64,000 nucleotides of DNA from Photorhabdus akhurstii (GTDB taxonomy: Bacteria; Pseudomonadota; Gammaproteobacteria; Enterobacterales; Enterobacteriaceae): assembly GCF_018448925.1 (NCBI RefSeq), contig NZ_RCWE01000007.1:62001-126000 (forward strand). Reading direction: 5' to 3'. Below are positions 1 through 8,656 of the stretch, one piece after another. How positions within the stretch are numbered: position 1 is the stretch's first letter; each line of letters begins with the position of its first letter. The position numbers and the translations under genes were made by a program. The notes below the pieces were generated by a model. That model searched no databases and was not told the DNA's origin. It was given only the letters and a program-made list of their open reading frames with translations.

Positions 1-2
1 CA

Positions 3-308
3 CGTCTGATTGATAGTGGGATAGCCCATTATCTGGCTCTTGGCAACGGGCAAGATCTGCGTCCTGGATTACTGGCAACACAAGATATCTCTAATCATAG
101 CTTATCGTTGAGTAAAGCTCTGGGGAGTGCGCAATGCCAGCCACTATCCTCGGCCCGTCAAGTACAAGAAACACTACGGCAAGCAGGTAAAAGCTCATTT
201 TTAGACTCATGCCGAATGGGTAAAACTTACGGATGGCGAGTCATTGAGCAACAATGTTCACTGAAAGAAACCTGGTGTGTTCGTGTGCAAAATAAGGCGA
301 ACAGATGA
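3..308 (+). CDS. sctC: Type III secretion secretin, C-terminal part (SctC/YscC family), 5' end outside window
   Basis: An open frame enters from the left edge and gives about 101 residues before the stop. No hallmark secretin motif lies in this tail, so the call rests on context: it directly precedes and overlaps (ATGA) sctD, as yscC precedes yscD in Yersinia. The secretin forms the outer-membrane ring of the injectisome, and its extreme C-terminus usually binds a pilotin lipoprotein. The tail carries several cysteines. The ATG codons inside the window are internal, because the frame is open upstream to the edge. I am fairly sure of the position-based assignment and cannot judge the missing part. 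Confidence 0.7.
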   Translation, partial: RLIDSGIAHYLALGNGQDLRPGLLATQDISNHSLSLSKALGSAQCQPLSSARQVQETLRQAGKSSFLDSCRMGKTYGWRVIEQQCSLKETWCVRVQNKANR

Positions 309-1576
309 GTTGGAAAATTCGCTTTTACCGCGGACTGAATAAAAGTATTGAGGTCAATTTAGCTGAGGGGCGTTTAGCCATCGGCTCAGACCCCCTACAG
401 GCAGATATCGTTCTGGTGGATGAAGATGTTGCCCCAGCGCACCTGATCTTAGAAGTCGAACCGGACTCAATTCGCCTGTTGGAATGGGCCGGTGAAACCG
501 CGCCAAGTCAGAATGGCGAACCGCTATCACCGGGAGCGACATTGCAAGCGTTAGCCCGTCAGGAGGCAGGTCCGTTATTGTGGGCTTTTTGTGACCAACA
601 ACATACATTCCCAAACCAACTCGCAGAACCGGCGGTCACACCACGCCAGCATCCTGTCCGCCAAAATCGCAGCCGGGTAGCTGGTGGAATGTTGATACTG
701 TGTTTGGTACTGGCACTTGGTCTCTTGATGCTGCTTGGACATGAAGGATGGCAAAGAAGCAGCATGTCCAACGGTATGGCCGAGCAAGAGCTGCGCCGTT
801 TTCTCAATGGCGATTCAGCCTATCGTCATGTAAGTGTACAAATGATGCCCAATAACGAGCCGCTATTGCTCAAAGGTTATGTAAACCTCAATCAACAACG
901 ACTGGCGCTGCAACAGTATCTTGATACTCACTCTCTCAGTTATCGGCTGGAATTACGCACTATGGAAGAATTGCGTCAAGGGGTGGATTTCATTTTACAA
1001 AAACTAGGCTATGCCCAGCTTCAAAGCTACAATGGCAAACAACCGGGCTGGGTTCGCCTTATGGGCGAAGTCACTGATACCAGCCAGCAATGGAACGATA
1101 TCGAATCACTGCTCAAACGTGATGTTCCGGGCTTACTAGGCATAGAAAACCAAACGAAGTTCACGGGTAATCATATCAAGCGGCTAGATATGCTGTTAGC
1201 TAAACATGATTTACCCAACACGCTGACCTACAAAGATAAAAATGATCGTATCGAGTTCACAGGTCAACTGGATGAACACCAAGCTCACAATTTCCAACGC
1301 TTACAGCAAGTATTTAAACAAGAGTTCGGCAACCGGCCAGCATTGGTATTACTGAATAATAAGCGGCTCACCCGCAATGATGAGCTAAATTTCGATGTCC
1401 GGGCAGTGTCCCTCGGGCGTATACCCTATGTGGTACTCAAAAACAACCTGCGTTACCCCGTCGGAGCAACAACAGAAAACGGTTTAAGAATCGAGGCCAT
1501 CCGCCAAGATGCGATTGTTATTACCAAGGGCGAGCAGCAATTTATTATCAAACTCAACAGGAGCCCGGTTTTATGA
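305..1576 (+). CDS. sctD: T3SS inner-membrane ring protein SctD (YscD family)
   Basis: Outer component of the injectisome inner-membrane ring. The 423-residue length is close to Yersinia YscD (about 419). The N-terminal ~110 residues are soluble and fit the FHA-like cytoplasmic domain of the family. A single hydrophobic segment lies at about residues 126-145. The remaining ~275 residues are the periplasmic ring-building modules, ending in a basic, beta-rich tail. The start overlaps the sctC stop and the stop overlaps the yscE start, so the genes look translationally coupled. No odd features. Confidence 0.93.
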   Translation: MSWKIRFYRGLNKSIEVNLAEGRLAIGSDPLQADIVLVDEDVAPAHLILEVEPDSIRLLEWAGETAPSQNGEPLSPGATLQALARQEAGPLLWAFCDQQHTFPNQLAEPAVTPRQHPVRQNRSRVAGGMLILCLVLALGLLMLLGHEGWQRSSMSNGMAEQELRRFLNGDSAYRHVSVQMMPNNEPLLLKGYVNLNQQRLALQQYLDTHSLSYRLELRTMEELRQGVDFILQKLGYAQLQSYNGKQPGWVRLMGEVTDTSQQWNDIESLLKRDVPGLLGIENQTKFTGNHIKRLDMLLAKHDLPNTLTYKDKNDRIEFTGQLDEHQAHNFQRLQQVFKQEFGNRPALVLLNNKRLTRNDELNFDVRAVSLGRIPYVVLKNNLRYPVGATTENGLRIEAIRQDAIVITKGEQQFIIKLNRSPVL

Positions 1577-1812
1577 TGACATCCCTGGAGGCACGACTGT
1601 TTGGCGCCGATCCCACTTATGTCAACGAAATGCAGCACCGCCTTTCTCAAGCGCTGAACGATATCCAACAACGACTGAGACGTGGCGGTTCGGTACAAGA
1701 ATACCAACAATGGCAACTGGAGGCTGATGCCATCCAAGCAGCAATCGCAATACTTAACACAACAGAAGGAGACCATCATGGCCCAAATTTTTACTTCCGC
1801 AACAACAGTTAA
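1573..1812 (+). CDS. yscE: T3SS needle-subunit co-chaperone YscE
   Basis: Small helical protein of 78-79 residues (the Yersinia protein is about 66). In Yersinia, YscE pairs with YscG to hold the needle subunit YscF monomeric in the cytoplasm. The segment with RRGG, QYQ/EYQ-QWQ and IAI matches the second helix of YscE. Two ATG codons are adjacent (1573 and 1576), so either could be used. The 3' end runs 35 bases into sctF in another frame, so the last ~12 residues are extra relative to the family and are probably unstructured. Confidence 0.85.
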   Translation: MMTSLEARLFGADPTYVNEMQHRLSQALNDIQQRLRRGGSVQEYQQWQLEADAIQAAIAILNTTEGDHHGPNFYFRNNS

Positions 1813-2032
1813 TACCCTCGATAAGGTTGCTGACCAATTAAAGAAACAAGCTGACACAGCCAACTCAGATGTCAATGACGCCATTACAGCCCTCAAGGAT
1901 GGCCCAGACAACCCCGCTTTGCTAGCTGATTTACAGCACAAAATCAACAAATGGTCGGTAATCTACAACATTAACTCTACTGTCACCCGGTCCATGAAAG
2001 ACCTGATGCAGGGTATATTACAGAAGATCTAA
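1778..2032 (+). CDS. sctF: T3SS needle subunit SctF (YscF family)
   Basis: Major needle protein, 84 residues. Its C-terminal half is almost identical to Yersinia YscF, including [20 protein letters not shown] and [13 protein letters not shown]. It polymerises into the hollow extracellular needle. An upstream in-frame ATG at 1682 exists, but it lies inside yscE. The ATG at 1778 has a strong Shine-Dalgarno (AGAAGGAGA, 1763-1771) and gives the expected length, so it is chosen. The gene sits between its chaperone genes yscE and yscG, as in Yersinia. Confidence 0.95.
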   Translation: MAQIFTSATTVNTLDKVADQLKKQADTANSDVNDAITALKDGPDNPALLADLQHKINKWSVIYNINSTVTRSMKDLMQGILQKI

Positions 2033-2034
2033 TC

Positions 2035-2388
2035 ATGACACGTTCACTCAAAGGGTTACTGGCAGATATTGCTCTGGTTGGAAGCGGCCATCACTGCCAT
2101 GACGAAGCCAATATGATTGCTGACTGGCTGATGTCAAGCGAAGAGGGGCAAGAAGCAGCAAACCTGATTCGGCTCTCTTCTTTGACGAACCAAGGCCAAT
2201 ATCAACAGGCTCTGGATTTTGGTCGGGATCTTCCCTGGCCTAGTCTGGAACCTTGGTTAGCGTTGTGCGAGTGGCGTCTGGGGCTGGCATCAGCTCTGGA
2301 GCAGAGACTGACGCGAATGGCTGGCAGTGACGATCCACAATTGCTCTCCTTTGTTGACGGCATGCGGGAACAGATAGCTCATGGATAG
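2035..2388 (+). CDS. yscG: T3SS needle chaperone YscG
   Basis: This 117-residue TPR-like chaperone forms the YscE-YscF-YscG complex that prevents premature needle polymerisation. Recognisable blocks shared with Yersinia YscG are LLADIALVG, the GHHCHDEAN segment, [21 protein letters not shown] and the C-terminal DGMREQ. It starts two bases after the sctF stop and overlaps yscH by 8 bases. Confidence 0.93.
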   Translation: MTRSLKGLLADIALVGSGHHCHDEANMIADWLMSSEEGQEAANLIRLSSLTNQGQYQQALDFGRDLPWPSLEPWLALCEWRLGLASALEQRLTRMAGSDDPQLLSFVDGMREQIAHG

Positions 2389-2947
2389 GATTGAAGGGCC
2401 ATCCCATAACACCGTGCCGCAGCCAACGGTACAGCCTTCGGCCAGTTCCAAGCACCAGCACAGCTTTGAGCAAGCACTGGAAACCACACCGGATCAGCAA
2501 ATGCTGAAAGAGCGCCAACAACGCTGGCTACAGGGAGAATCGCTGGAAAACGTTTTAGGCGATTTTGATCCAGCGACACAGCGCCAAGTGACATGGCAGT
2601 GGTATCAGGCTTCAACATCTGATAAACAGCCCGCCCAGCGTGCTCAGTTAGAAGACAAGCTGATCGCTCCGGTACAAGAGCGGCTATGGTCACAGTTTGG
2701 CGGCCTGACATTGCCCGTCAATCCGCCGCTGGATATGCCAGAACTGAGAGCGATTGTTCGTGAATTCGCCCCCACAGGCCGACAACAGGAGACGGCGCTT
2801 CTCAAGATACTCGGCAAGATTGGGACTATTCCGGGCAATGAGTACCTGAGTGACCTTATCCGGCAAGAGTTGAAAACACTGATCCCCCGTAACGGTATGG
2901 TGGATAACCTGATACGAAACTCACACAAACTCGATTTGGAAGAATAA
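2381..2947 (+). CDS. yscH: T3SS early secreted protein YscH / YopR family
   Basis: A 188-residue homologue of Yersinia YscH (YopR, about 165 aa), an early-secreted protein linked to needle assembly. The N-terminal ~40 residues are polar and low in structure, typical of a type III secretion signal. The C-terminal half ([28 protein letters not shown]) is the conserved helical core. It overlaps yscG by 8 bases. Its stop (TAA) shares a base with the start of a 32-codon micro-ORF that repeats the sctI beginning. Confidence 0.88.
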   Translation: MDRIEGPSHNTVPQPTVQPSASSKHQHSFEQALETTPDQQMLKERQQRWLQGESLENVLGDFDPATQRQVTWQWYQASTSDKQPAQRAQLEDKLIAPVQERLWSQFGGLTLPVNPPLDMPELRAIVREFAPTGRQQETALLKILGKIGTIPGNEYLSDLIRQELKTLIPRNGMVDNLIRNSHKLDLEE

Positions 2948-3045
2948 TGGACCAACCACAACTCAGTGAAACAGGGATAGACAACCTAAACAAACTCAAC
3001 CTACCTCAAATTTGGAGGAACAATGGATCTACCACAGATAAGTGA
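2947..3045 (+). other. Micro-ORF duplicating the 5' end of sctI
   Basis: This 32-codon ORF begins MDQPQLSET and contains LNKLNLPQ; the real sctI starts MDLPQISET and contains LDELNTPQ. About 13 of the first 21 residues agree, and the DNA aligns over about 62 bases (2947-3008 against 3023-3084). It reads through the sctI Shine-Dalgarno and start in another frame and stops at 3043-3045. It looks like a diverged tandem duplication of the gene start. Whether it is translated is unknown. Confidence 0.6.
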
Positions 3046-3361
3046 GACACTGATCACCAGCCTGGATGAACTCAACACACCTCAGGCCAGTGCCGAAAAT
3101 ATTGCGAGTTTTGAACACGCTATGTCCAATCAAGATCAGGGGATTGAAAACAATCTGATCAGTGAATTGGGTCAGCTCAGACAACAATTCACTCAGGCCA
3201 AACAGGAGCTGGAAGCGCAACTAGCCGTGCCCGGTAGCGACCCTAACAGCCTGATGCAAATGCAGTGGTCTCTGATGCGAATCACCCTGCAAGAGGAGCT
3301 AATCGCCAAAACGGTAGGACGGCTCAATCAAAACATTGAAACCTTAATGAAAGCCCAGTGA
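3023..3361 (+). CDS. sctI: T3SS inner rod protein SctI (YscI family)
   Basis: Inner rod/adapter protein of 112 residues (Yersinia YscI 115). It connects the needle to the export apparatus and influences substrate switching. The C-terminal amphipathic part, with MQMQWSLMRITLQEELIAKT and the following GRLNQNIETL, is the family signature. Its own Shine-Dalgarno (TTTGGAGGAAC) lies just upstream of ATG 3023, inside the duplicated micro-ORF. The start is supported by length and by the N-terminal similarity to YscI. Confidence 0.92.
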   Translation: MDLPQISETLITSLDELNTPQASAENIASFEHAMSNQDQGIENNLISELGQLRQQFTQAKQELEAQLAVPGSDPNSLMQMQWSLMRITLQEELIAKTVGRLNQNIETLMKAQ

Positions 3362-3367
3362 GGAGCT

Positions 3368-4105
3368 GTGAAGAAACCCTATATAATCTGCGTTATGCTC
3401 GCTGTCCTGATGCTAACTGGCTGTAAAATCGAACTCTACACCGGCGTCAGTCAAAAAGAAGGCAACGAAATGTTAGCCTTGCTCAGGGAAGCGGGCATTT
3501 CCTCTGATAAACAGCCAGACAAAGATGGCAATATCAAACTGTTAGTCGAAGAGTCTGATGTGGCGCAAGCGGTTGAAGTGCTCAAACGTAAAGGATATCC
3601 ACGGGAGAACTTCTCTTCGTTACAAGATGTCTTCCCCAAAGACGGCCTTATCTCCTCGCCAATAGAAGAGCGGGCGCGACTTAACTTCGCCAAAGCACAG
3701 GAGATTGCCCGAACACTTTCTGAGATCGACGGAGTGCTGGTCGCACGGGTACATGTTGTTTTACCCGAGGAGCAAGACAAACTGGGTAAAAAGCTATCTC
3801 CAGCTTCTTCTTCGGTGTTTATCAAACATGCGGCGGACGTGCAACTCGACACTTACATTCCCCAAATCAAGCAACTGGTTAATAACAGCATTGAAGGGCT
3901 GAGTTATGATCGGATCAGTGTCGTACTAGTGCCCGCAGCGGGCGTACGTCAGGTACCGTTGGCGCCACGCTACTCCACTCTGTTCTCTATCCAAGTTACC
4001 GAAGAGTCACAGGGGCGTCTGATTGGGCTGTTGGTACTATTATTAGCTTTATTATTTGTCAGTAATCTGGCGCAATTCCTGTGGCATCGAAGCAGGATGC
4101 AATAA
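3368..4105 (+). CDS. sctJ: T3SS inner-membrane ring lipoprotein SctJ (YscJ family)
   Basis: Inner ring lipoprotein of 245 residues with a GTG start and an AGGAGC ribosome site immediately upstream. The N-terminus is a lipoprotein signal with lipobox LTGC, so Cys19 is the expected lipidated residue. Two RBM domains follow: residues ~20-80 ([27 protein letters not shown]) and ~100-190 ([25 protein letters not shown]). A C-terminal membrane helix spans ~218-239. It is the partner of SctD in the basal-body ring. Confidence 0.95.
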   Translation: MKKPYIICVMLAVLMLTGCKIELYTGVSQKEGNEMLALLREAGISSDKQPDKDGNIKLLVEESDVAQAVEVLKRKGYPRENFSSLQDVFPKDGLISSPIEERARLNFAKAQEIARTLSEIDGVLVARVHVVLPEEQDKLGKKLSPASSSVFIKHAADVQLDTYIPQIKQLVNNSIEGLSYDRISVVLVPAAGVRQVPLAPRYSTLFSIQVTEESQGRLIGLLVLLLALLFVSNLAQFLWHRSRMQ

Positions 4106-4732
4106 ATGGCAACAGTATTAACGCCCTATCAGTTTCGATTTTGCCCTGCCAGCTATATTCATTCTGACCACCTACCATCAGAATGGCTTGCAGTCTTATC
4201 TTCCCTGCCTGAGTGGCGAAATTCTCCCAGACTAAATGGGCTACTGCTAACCCAATTTGATCTGAATGTGGATTATGAATTACCAACCGGGTTGGGAAAT
4301 CTCGCCCTGTTAGAACAATCGTGCTTAGAACAACTTCTTACCTGGCTAGGAGCCTTACTGCACGGGCAAGCTATCCGCCATTGCCTGCTGGCGACAGAAC
4401 TTCGCCACTTACACGATTCACTAGGAAAAGAGGGGCACCGCTTCTGCTTAAAATATTTCGACATCATTATCGGCAACTGGCCGACTGGCTGGCAACGCTC
4501 ATTACCACCGGCAATCAATGTAAACTATTTTCGTACCAGTGCCTTACAGTTCTGGCTAACAGCAATGGAGCCTCTTTCTATTGATTTCGCTAAACGCTTG
4601 AGCCTACGGCTTCCACCTTATGAAAACCTCGCGGCCTGGCCTGTCAGCCAGGCAGAACGACCATTGGCACAAGCATTGTGTCTTAAATTGGCTAAGCAAG
4701 TGAACACAGAATGTTACCATTTATTAAAATAA
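4106..4732 (+). CDS. sctK: T3SS sorting-platform protein SctK (YscK family)
   Basis: Cytoplasmic protein of 208 residues linking the inner ring (SctD) to the sorting platform (SctQ, SctL, SctN). It begins directly after the sctJ stop and its last 22 bases overlap the sctL start. Sequence conservation in this family is modest, and I base the call on position between sctJ and sctL, on length and on general similarity (FCPASYIH near the N-terminus). No membrane segments are seen. Confidence 0.88.
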   Translation: MATVLTPYQFRFCPASYIHSDHLPSEWLAVLSSLPEWRNSPRLNGLLLTQFDLNVDYELPTGLGNLALLEQSCLEQLLTWLGALLHGQAIRHCLLATELRHLHDSLGKEGHRFCLKYFDIIIGNWPTGWQRSLPPAINVNYFRTSALQFWLTAMEPLSIDFAKRLSLRLPPYENLAAWPVSQAERPLAQALCLKLAKQVNTECYHLLK

Positions 4733-5328
4733 CAACAGAGCACCTTCAACTGGCTCCTGAACTCCAGATACTGCGTAAAGCGGACTATCAGACCTGTCTG
4801 AGTGCGCAATCTCTGCTCGATGCCGCCCGGATACAGGCACAAGAAATTGAACGTGACGCACAGGCGGTATATGAGCAACAAAAAGAGTTAGGTTGGCAAG
4901 CTGGTATTGATGCTGCCCGCGCGGAACAAGCTAATCTGATTCATCAAACCCAGTTGCAATGCCAGCAATACTACCGGCAGGTGGAACAACAGATGAGCAA
5001 TGTAGTCTTGCAAGCTGTACGTAAAATCCTAAAGAATTATGACCAAGTTTCCCTCACCTTACAGATAGTTCGTGAAGCCTTGTCATTAGTCAGCAACCAA
5101 AAACAGGTTATTTTACGCGTTAATCCTGAACAGGCCGCGACAGTTCGTGAACAGATATCACGGGTACACAAAGATTTCCCTGAGATCGGCTACTTAGAGA
5201 TCACCGCTGATGAGCGTCTCGATCAAGGGGGTTGTATTTTGGAAACAGAAGTCGGGATCATAGATGCCAGTTTGGATAGCCAATTAGAAGCGCTGATGTC
5301 TGCCATCAATAACCAATGGCAAAATTGA
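4711..5328 (+). CDS. sctL: T3SS stator protein SctL (YscL family)
   Basis: Peripheral stalk/stator of the export ATPase SctN, 205 residues, related to FliH and to the b/delta subunits of F-type ATPases. Residues ~35-110 are a Gln/Ala-rich coiled coil (AQEIERDAQ, YRQVEQQMS). The C-terminal domain has the typical VILRVNPEQ and DQGGCILETEVGIIDASLDSQLEAL blocks. It is the last structural gene of the operon here. In Yersinia yscL is followed by yscM (lcrQ), which is absent from this site. Confidence 0.93.
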   Translation: MLPFIKITTEHLQLAPELQILRKADYQTCLSAQSLLDAARIQAQEIERDAQAVYEQQKELGWQAGIDAARAEQANLIHQTQLQCQQYYRQVEQQMSNVVLQAVRKILKNYDQVSLTLQIVREALSLVSNQKQVILRVNPEQAATVREQISRVHKDFPEIGYLEITADERLDQGGCILETEVGIIDASLDSQLEALMSAINNQWQN

Positions 5329-5503
5329 AGACGCCATCACGCTTCAAAGAGATAACCAGTTTTCGACGGAAAATGAAAATTTCTTCCGCCGTTATTAATA
5401 TTCTCTATTTCAACAAAACATTATGATTCACTCTATCTGATATCCAAGCGCATATGCGTATCTCTTGGAATAATCTCAAAAGAAACTACTAAAGGAGTGA
5501 CCA
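5329..5503 (+). promoter_or_regulatory. Intergenic region before lopT with a strong ribosome site
   Basis: A gap of 175 bases separates sctL from lopT, while all preceding genes overlap or touch, so lopT may have its own promoter. A small inverted repeat (CGGAA...TTCCG) lies around 5368-5389. AT-rich DNA follows. The Shine-Dalgarno AAAGGAG at 5491-5497 sits six bases before TTG 5504 and decides that start, because the in-frame codon at 5498 is a stop. I see an A-rich stretch that could serve an ExsA-type activator but no convincing site. Confidence 0.5.
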
Positions 5504-6439
5504 TTGTCTCCCATCTCAGGTATTAATCACCAAAGAATATTTCCTACCCAACAGCTTGATACCACAGCCGTTAATCAACCACAGGGGGAACTGTCGGGTA
5601 AATCTCTGAAAGTCTCTTCACCCAGACCAGGATTACTAGAACGCCTTTCCGCGACAATTCAACGCAATCTACCGGGCCACTCCATGCTCGATCGTCAACT
5701 GACCACCGATGGCAAGAAGAATCAAGAGAGCCGCTTCTCGTTCAGCATGATAAAAGACAGAATCGTTCACTTTGCGGTGAGCACCAAATTAGGGAGTGTT
5801 CGAGATTCTGCCAGTAAGCACGGCGGCGAAGTTACTTTCAAGTTCGCTCAGACCAAAGGCGCCTTTCTGGACCAAATCATGAAACATCAAGACACCTCCG
5901 GCGGGGTTTGTGAGTCCATCTCCGCACACTGGATAAGCGCTCATGCCAAGGGTGAAAGCGTCTTCAACCAGCTCTATGTGGGCGGCCAAAAAGGTCAATT
6001 TCATATCGACTCTCTGGTTTCCATTAAGCAGTTACAAATGGATGGCCTGGACCCATATGCCGAGCAAAGCCAAATAACCGAATCCTGGCTCCGTGAGAAC
6101 GGTATCCAACCACGAAGCCCACTTGAAGTAAGCGGAGAAACTGGCAGTAAAGGCACAAAAGATCTATTAAACGCCATCCTGGATACAGGTGATAAAGGCT
6201 CAGGCTACAAGAAGATCAGTTTTGAAGGACAAATGGCCGGGCACACAGTAGCCGCTTATGTAGATGACCAAAAGGGTGTTACCTTCTTCGATCCTAACTT
6301 CGGCGAGTTCAGCTTCCCGGACAAAACCTCATTCTCCAACTGGTTCTCTCAAGACTTCTGGTCTAAATCCATGTATAACAAGGAAATCGGACTAGGACAA
6401 AATTTCTACGTTTCCAACTTCGAGCCTAAAACACGATGA
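5504..6439 (+). CDS. lopT: T3SS effector LopT, YopT-type cysteine protease (peptidase C58)
   Basis: 311-residue homologue of Yersinia YopT, which cleaves prenylated Rho-family GTPases inside host cells. The catalytic triad is visible: Cys136 in GGVCESIS, His247 in AGHTVA and Asp263 in FFDPNFGEF, spaced like YopT Cys139/His258/Asp274. The N-terminal ~80 residues are Gln/Ser/Pro-rich and fit a secretion and chaperone-binding region. Translation starts at TTG, with no in-frame alternative upstream and the next ATG only at about residue 61. It overlaps the chaperone gene by four bases. LopT is known from Photorhabdus luminescens, which supports the genus assignment. Confidence 0.93.
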   Translation: MSPISGINHQRIFPTQQLDTTAVNQPQGELSGKSLKVSSPRPGLLERLSATIQRNLPGHSMLDRQLTTDGKKNQESRFSFSMIKDRIVHFAVSTKLGSVRDSASKHGGEVTFKFAQTKGAFLDQIMKHQDTSGGVCESISAHWISAHAKGESVFNQLYVGGQKGQFHIDSLVSIKQLQMDGLDPYAEQSQITESWLRENGIQPRSPLEVSGETGSKGTKDLLNAILDTGDKGSGYKKISFEGQMAGHTVAAYVDDQKGVTFFDPNFGEFSFPDKTSFSNWFSQDFWSKSMYNKEIGLGQNFYVSNFEPKTR

Positions 6440-6828
6440 CACACGACTATCACCAGCTTATAGAAGCTCTATTCTCTAAACTTGGCGTACCTGCATCTTC
6501 TACTGACGATAATATCTACACTCTGGAAGTTGATGGACGCTTTCAAGTACTGATTGGTTGTTATCACGACAACTGGCTACAGTTGTTCTGCGAATTAGGG
6601 GCCGAAATCAGTCATGCCAACAATCTTTTTGGGCAACATTGGCCGGCTCATGTCCAGGGAGATTTGGATGGACAAACCATTCTATGGTCACAACGTCCCC
6701 TGGCCGAAGTAGATGTCGCCGAGCTACAAGCCTGGCTGGAACGATTTATTGATGATATTGAACAACGCCTGACACCTAACACAACCCAACAGCCTAAAAA
6801 TCTGCCGCCTTCCTTGATGCGGGTTTGA
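6436..6828 (+). CDS. Type III secretion chaperone for LopT (SycT-like, CesT family)
   Basis: 130-residue acidic protein of the class I chaperone type. Its size, alternating alpha/beta pattern (YTLEVDGRFQVLIG, FCELGAEI) and helical C-terminus fit the CesT/SycT fold. It is coupled to lopT by an ATGA overlap, the usual arrangement for an effector with its dedicated chaperone. It would bind the LopT N-terminus and keep it secretion-competent. The Pro-rich last ~15 residues are probably disordered. Confidence 0.85.
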   Translation: MTHDYHQLIEALFSKLGVPASSTDDNIYTLEVDGRFQVLIGCYHDNWLQLFCELGAEISHANNLFGQHWPAHVQGDLDGQTILWSQRPLAEVDVAELQAWLERFIDDIEQRLTPNTTQQPKNLPPSLMRV

Positions 6829-6941
6829 GCGCTAAATACAAACCACTACCGGAATATCAGTTCAATGGGAGCTTCAATATTTGGTTCCCTTTAAACTACC
6901 AAGACAAAATAATCAAAGCAAAATACTACTGTCACCATGCA

Positions 6942-6967
6942 AAAAACCCGCAACTAAGCGGGTTTTT
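6942..6967 (+). terminator. Rho-independent terminator after the T3SS operon
   Basis: Stem AAAACCCGC / GCGGGTTTT with loop AACTAA, followed by further T residues. It lies 114 bases after the chaperone stop and closes the operon. The short frame that reads across it is not considered a gene. Confidence 0.85.
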
Positions 6968-7050
6968 ACTTATTAACAACTTTAACTACTCAGGATATTA
7001 CCTTCATCGCTATCGTAAAGTCGCTAATAGATTTAAGCAGTTAAGTTAAA

Positions 7051-7266
7051 TCAAGATAATACGATAACATTTACTGCGGATGGACCTTTAGCGCCATTCT
7101 CAATAGAGAATGAAACTTCCTGACCTTCTTCCAATGTTTTGAAATTATTACTCTGAATTGCAGAATAATGAACAAAAACATCTTTGCTACCATCTTTTGG
7201 CGAAATAAAGCCAAAACCTTTATCGTTGTTAAACCATTTTACTGAACCAGTCATTGCATTAGACAT
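7051..7266 (-). CDS. Cold-shock domain protein (CspA family)
   Basis: 71-residue single cold-shock domain protein that binds single-stranded RNA/DNA. It has RNP1 (KGFGFI) and RNP2 (VFVHY) and the leading GSVKWFN strand. The start at 7266 has the ribosome site AAAGGA; a second ATG (residue 5) is also possible. Upstream DNA (7267-7729) is AT-rich and leaves room for the long leader seen in cold-inducible csp genes, but I see no cold-box sequence I would defend. Which Csp paralogue this is cannot be decided. Confidence 0.92.
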   Translation of the reverse strand: MSNAMTGSVKWFNNDKGFGFISPKDGSKDVFVHYSAIQSNNFKTLEEGQEVSFSIENGAKGPSAVNVIVLS

Positions 7267-7729
7267 AGAATTTTCCTTTAATTTTTAAGTTGCCATAAGG
7301 CGTTATGAGGTCTGTTTTTCAGTTTTACTTATGGGTACTATTACGGGTACTAATTAGAAGGAATTCGCAATGAAGTGGTATCAGGGATAACGCTAAATGG
7401 TGAACTGCTTTAACTTTAATACTTTTCATAAAAACTTTTCATAAATAGGTCTGTACTTCCAAACCAGTGACGCTATTAAATCACATTGATCGGTTGTTAG
7501 CAAATCTTAATTTCATTTATTTTTTCCTATTTGTTGCTCTCCCTTATCCTAAATTTCGACCTTAACCAATATTACAATAGCTTTACCATAGCCATAACTA
7601 ACTAATTATAAAAAATTTTTATCCACAATCCCTATTTGCCGAGATTACGGCACTGATTTGAATTTACAAATTTCCCCCAACGCCCTAATCAGGCTACAAT
7701 ACCGTAGCCTAAAATTAGTGAAAATAAAG
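7267..7729. other. Gene-free AT-rich stretch
   Basis: It contains the promoter side of the cold-shock gene, a short direct repeat GGGTACTA at 7332 and 7345, and from about 7580 the start of the tandem duplication described separately. I see no protein-coding frame. Confidence 0.6.
7691..7710 (-). terminator. Hairpin after the first Cys-rich secreted protein gene
   Basis: Stem AGGCTAC / GTAGCCT with a 6-base loop, 20 bases beyond the stop of the minus-strand gene. An equivalent hairpin (8618-8638) follows the duplicated gene. There is no clear T-tract, so termination is likely but not certain. Confidence 0.55.
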
Positions 7730-8032
7730 TTAACATCTTCCCATCTTTAAACGACCATTGCAGTTCATGATCTCTGATACCTTAAAATACGGAAAATACT
7801 CAGTACCGTTATCGATAAATCCTCCATTATCAGTACGACATTGTGATGTAATAGCGCAAGTCTCATCTCCTTGCTTCCAAATGAATACATCACAAGACTG
7901 GGAAGCACGAGACATATTCCACTGCGCCATACACTCTTGATCAGTTAGTTCAATAGGCTTATCGGCTCCACTACCTGCGTTTGCGGCAGACGCAATCCCG
8001 AGAAGCAATGCTCCTAACATAAATTTCTTCAT
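7730..8032 (-). CDS. Small secreted Cys-rich protein, copy 1 (possible CVNH-like lectin module)
   Basis: 100-residue protein with a clear signal peptide (MKKFMLGALLLGIASAANA, cleavage after about residue 19) and six cysteines in the ~80-residue mature part. The start is placed at 8032 because the ribosome site AAAGGA lies correctly before it; an ATG 24 bases upstream lacks one. The order SQSC, then ITSQCRTDNGGF, then VSEIMNCNGRLK resembles one half of a cyanovirin-N (CVNH) domain, which binds mannose-rich glycans. That is my pattern reading and not a database result. The protein has a paralogue 927 bases away. Function unknown. Confidence 0.7.
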   Translation of the reverse strand: MKKFMLGALLLGIASAANAGSGADKPIELTDQECMAQWNMSRASQSCDVFIWKQGDETCAITSQCRTDNGGFIDNGTEYFPYFKVSEIMNCNGRLKMGRC

Positions 8033-8617
8033 ATTTATATATCCTTTAAGAATCATTCAATTATCGTATAATGGCATTAACTAATTGAAATTAATTTTCA
8101 TAGCTATTTTAGGTATGTAAATATCTTTCTTAAATAATATTTAATTTCTGAATAAAACAATCAATATTCTTTAGTGAATAGGAGAGTTTCATATATCCAC
8201 ATTAAAAAAGTAGTCCATCTTCCACATTATTACAAGTTAACTGGGATATAATATGAAAAAACCGTATATTGATTTCAAATGGTTATCATTAGAATGATAT
8301 TATTTACCCTACAAGATTCCAGTGAATTAAATATGTTTTTTATTCATCAAGCATTAAGTAATTTCAGGTTATTCATCTGTAATGTAATTATCCTAATAAC
8401 AAAGTAATAATTAACTCCAGCGTTAAACAGTAACCGAATTACAATAAAATATATTTTCAGGTAAACTTAATGACGGAAAGAACATTGATCTATGCACTGT
8501 AATTTTCGGCTTTGCCATAGCCATAACTAATTAATTATAAAAAATTTCATCCATAATCCCTATTTGCCGAGATTACGGCACTGATTTGAATTTACAACTT
8601 TTCCCTAACGCCCTAAT

Positions 8618-8638
8618 CAGGCTACAATCCGTAGCCTG
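8618..8638 (-). terminator. Hairpin after the second Cys-rich secreted protein gene
   Basis: Stem CAGGCTAC / GTAGCCTG with loop AATCC, the duplicate of the hairpin at 7691-7710. It lies just past the stop of the minus-strand gene. Confidence 0.55.
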
Positions 8639-8656
8639 AAATTAATGAAAATAAAA

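Noticed and set aside
1453-1950. 165-codon minus-strand frame opposite sctD/sctF
   Set aside because: Antisense shadow of strongly conserved T3SS genes, with no ribosome site or promoter sign.
6825-7049. 74-codon frame starting at TTG after the LopT chaperone gene
   Set aside because: It reads straight through the operon terminator hairpin, has no ribosome site, and its composition does not look like a protein.
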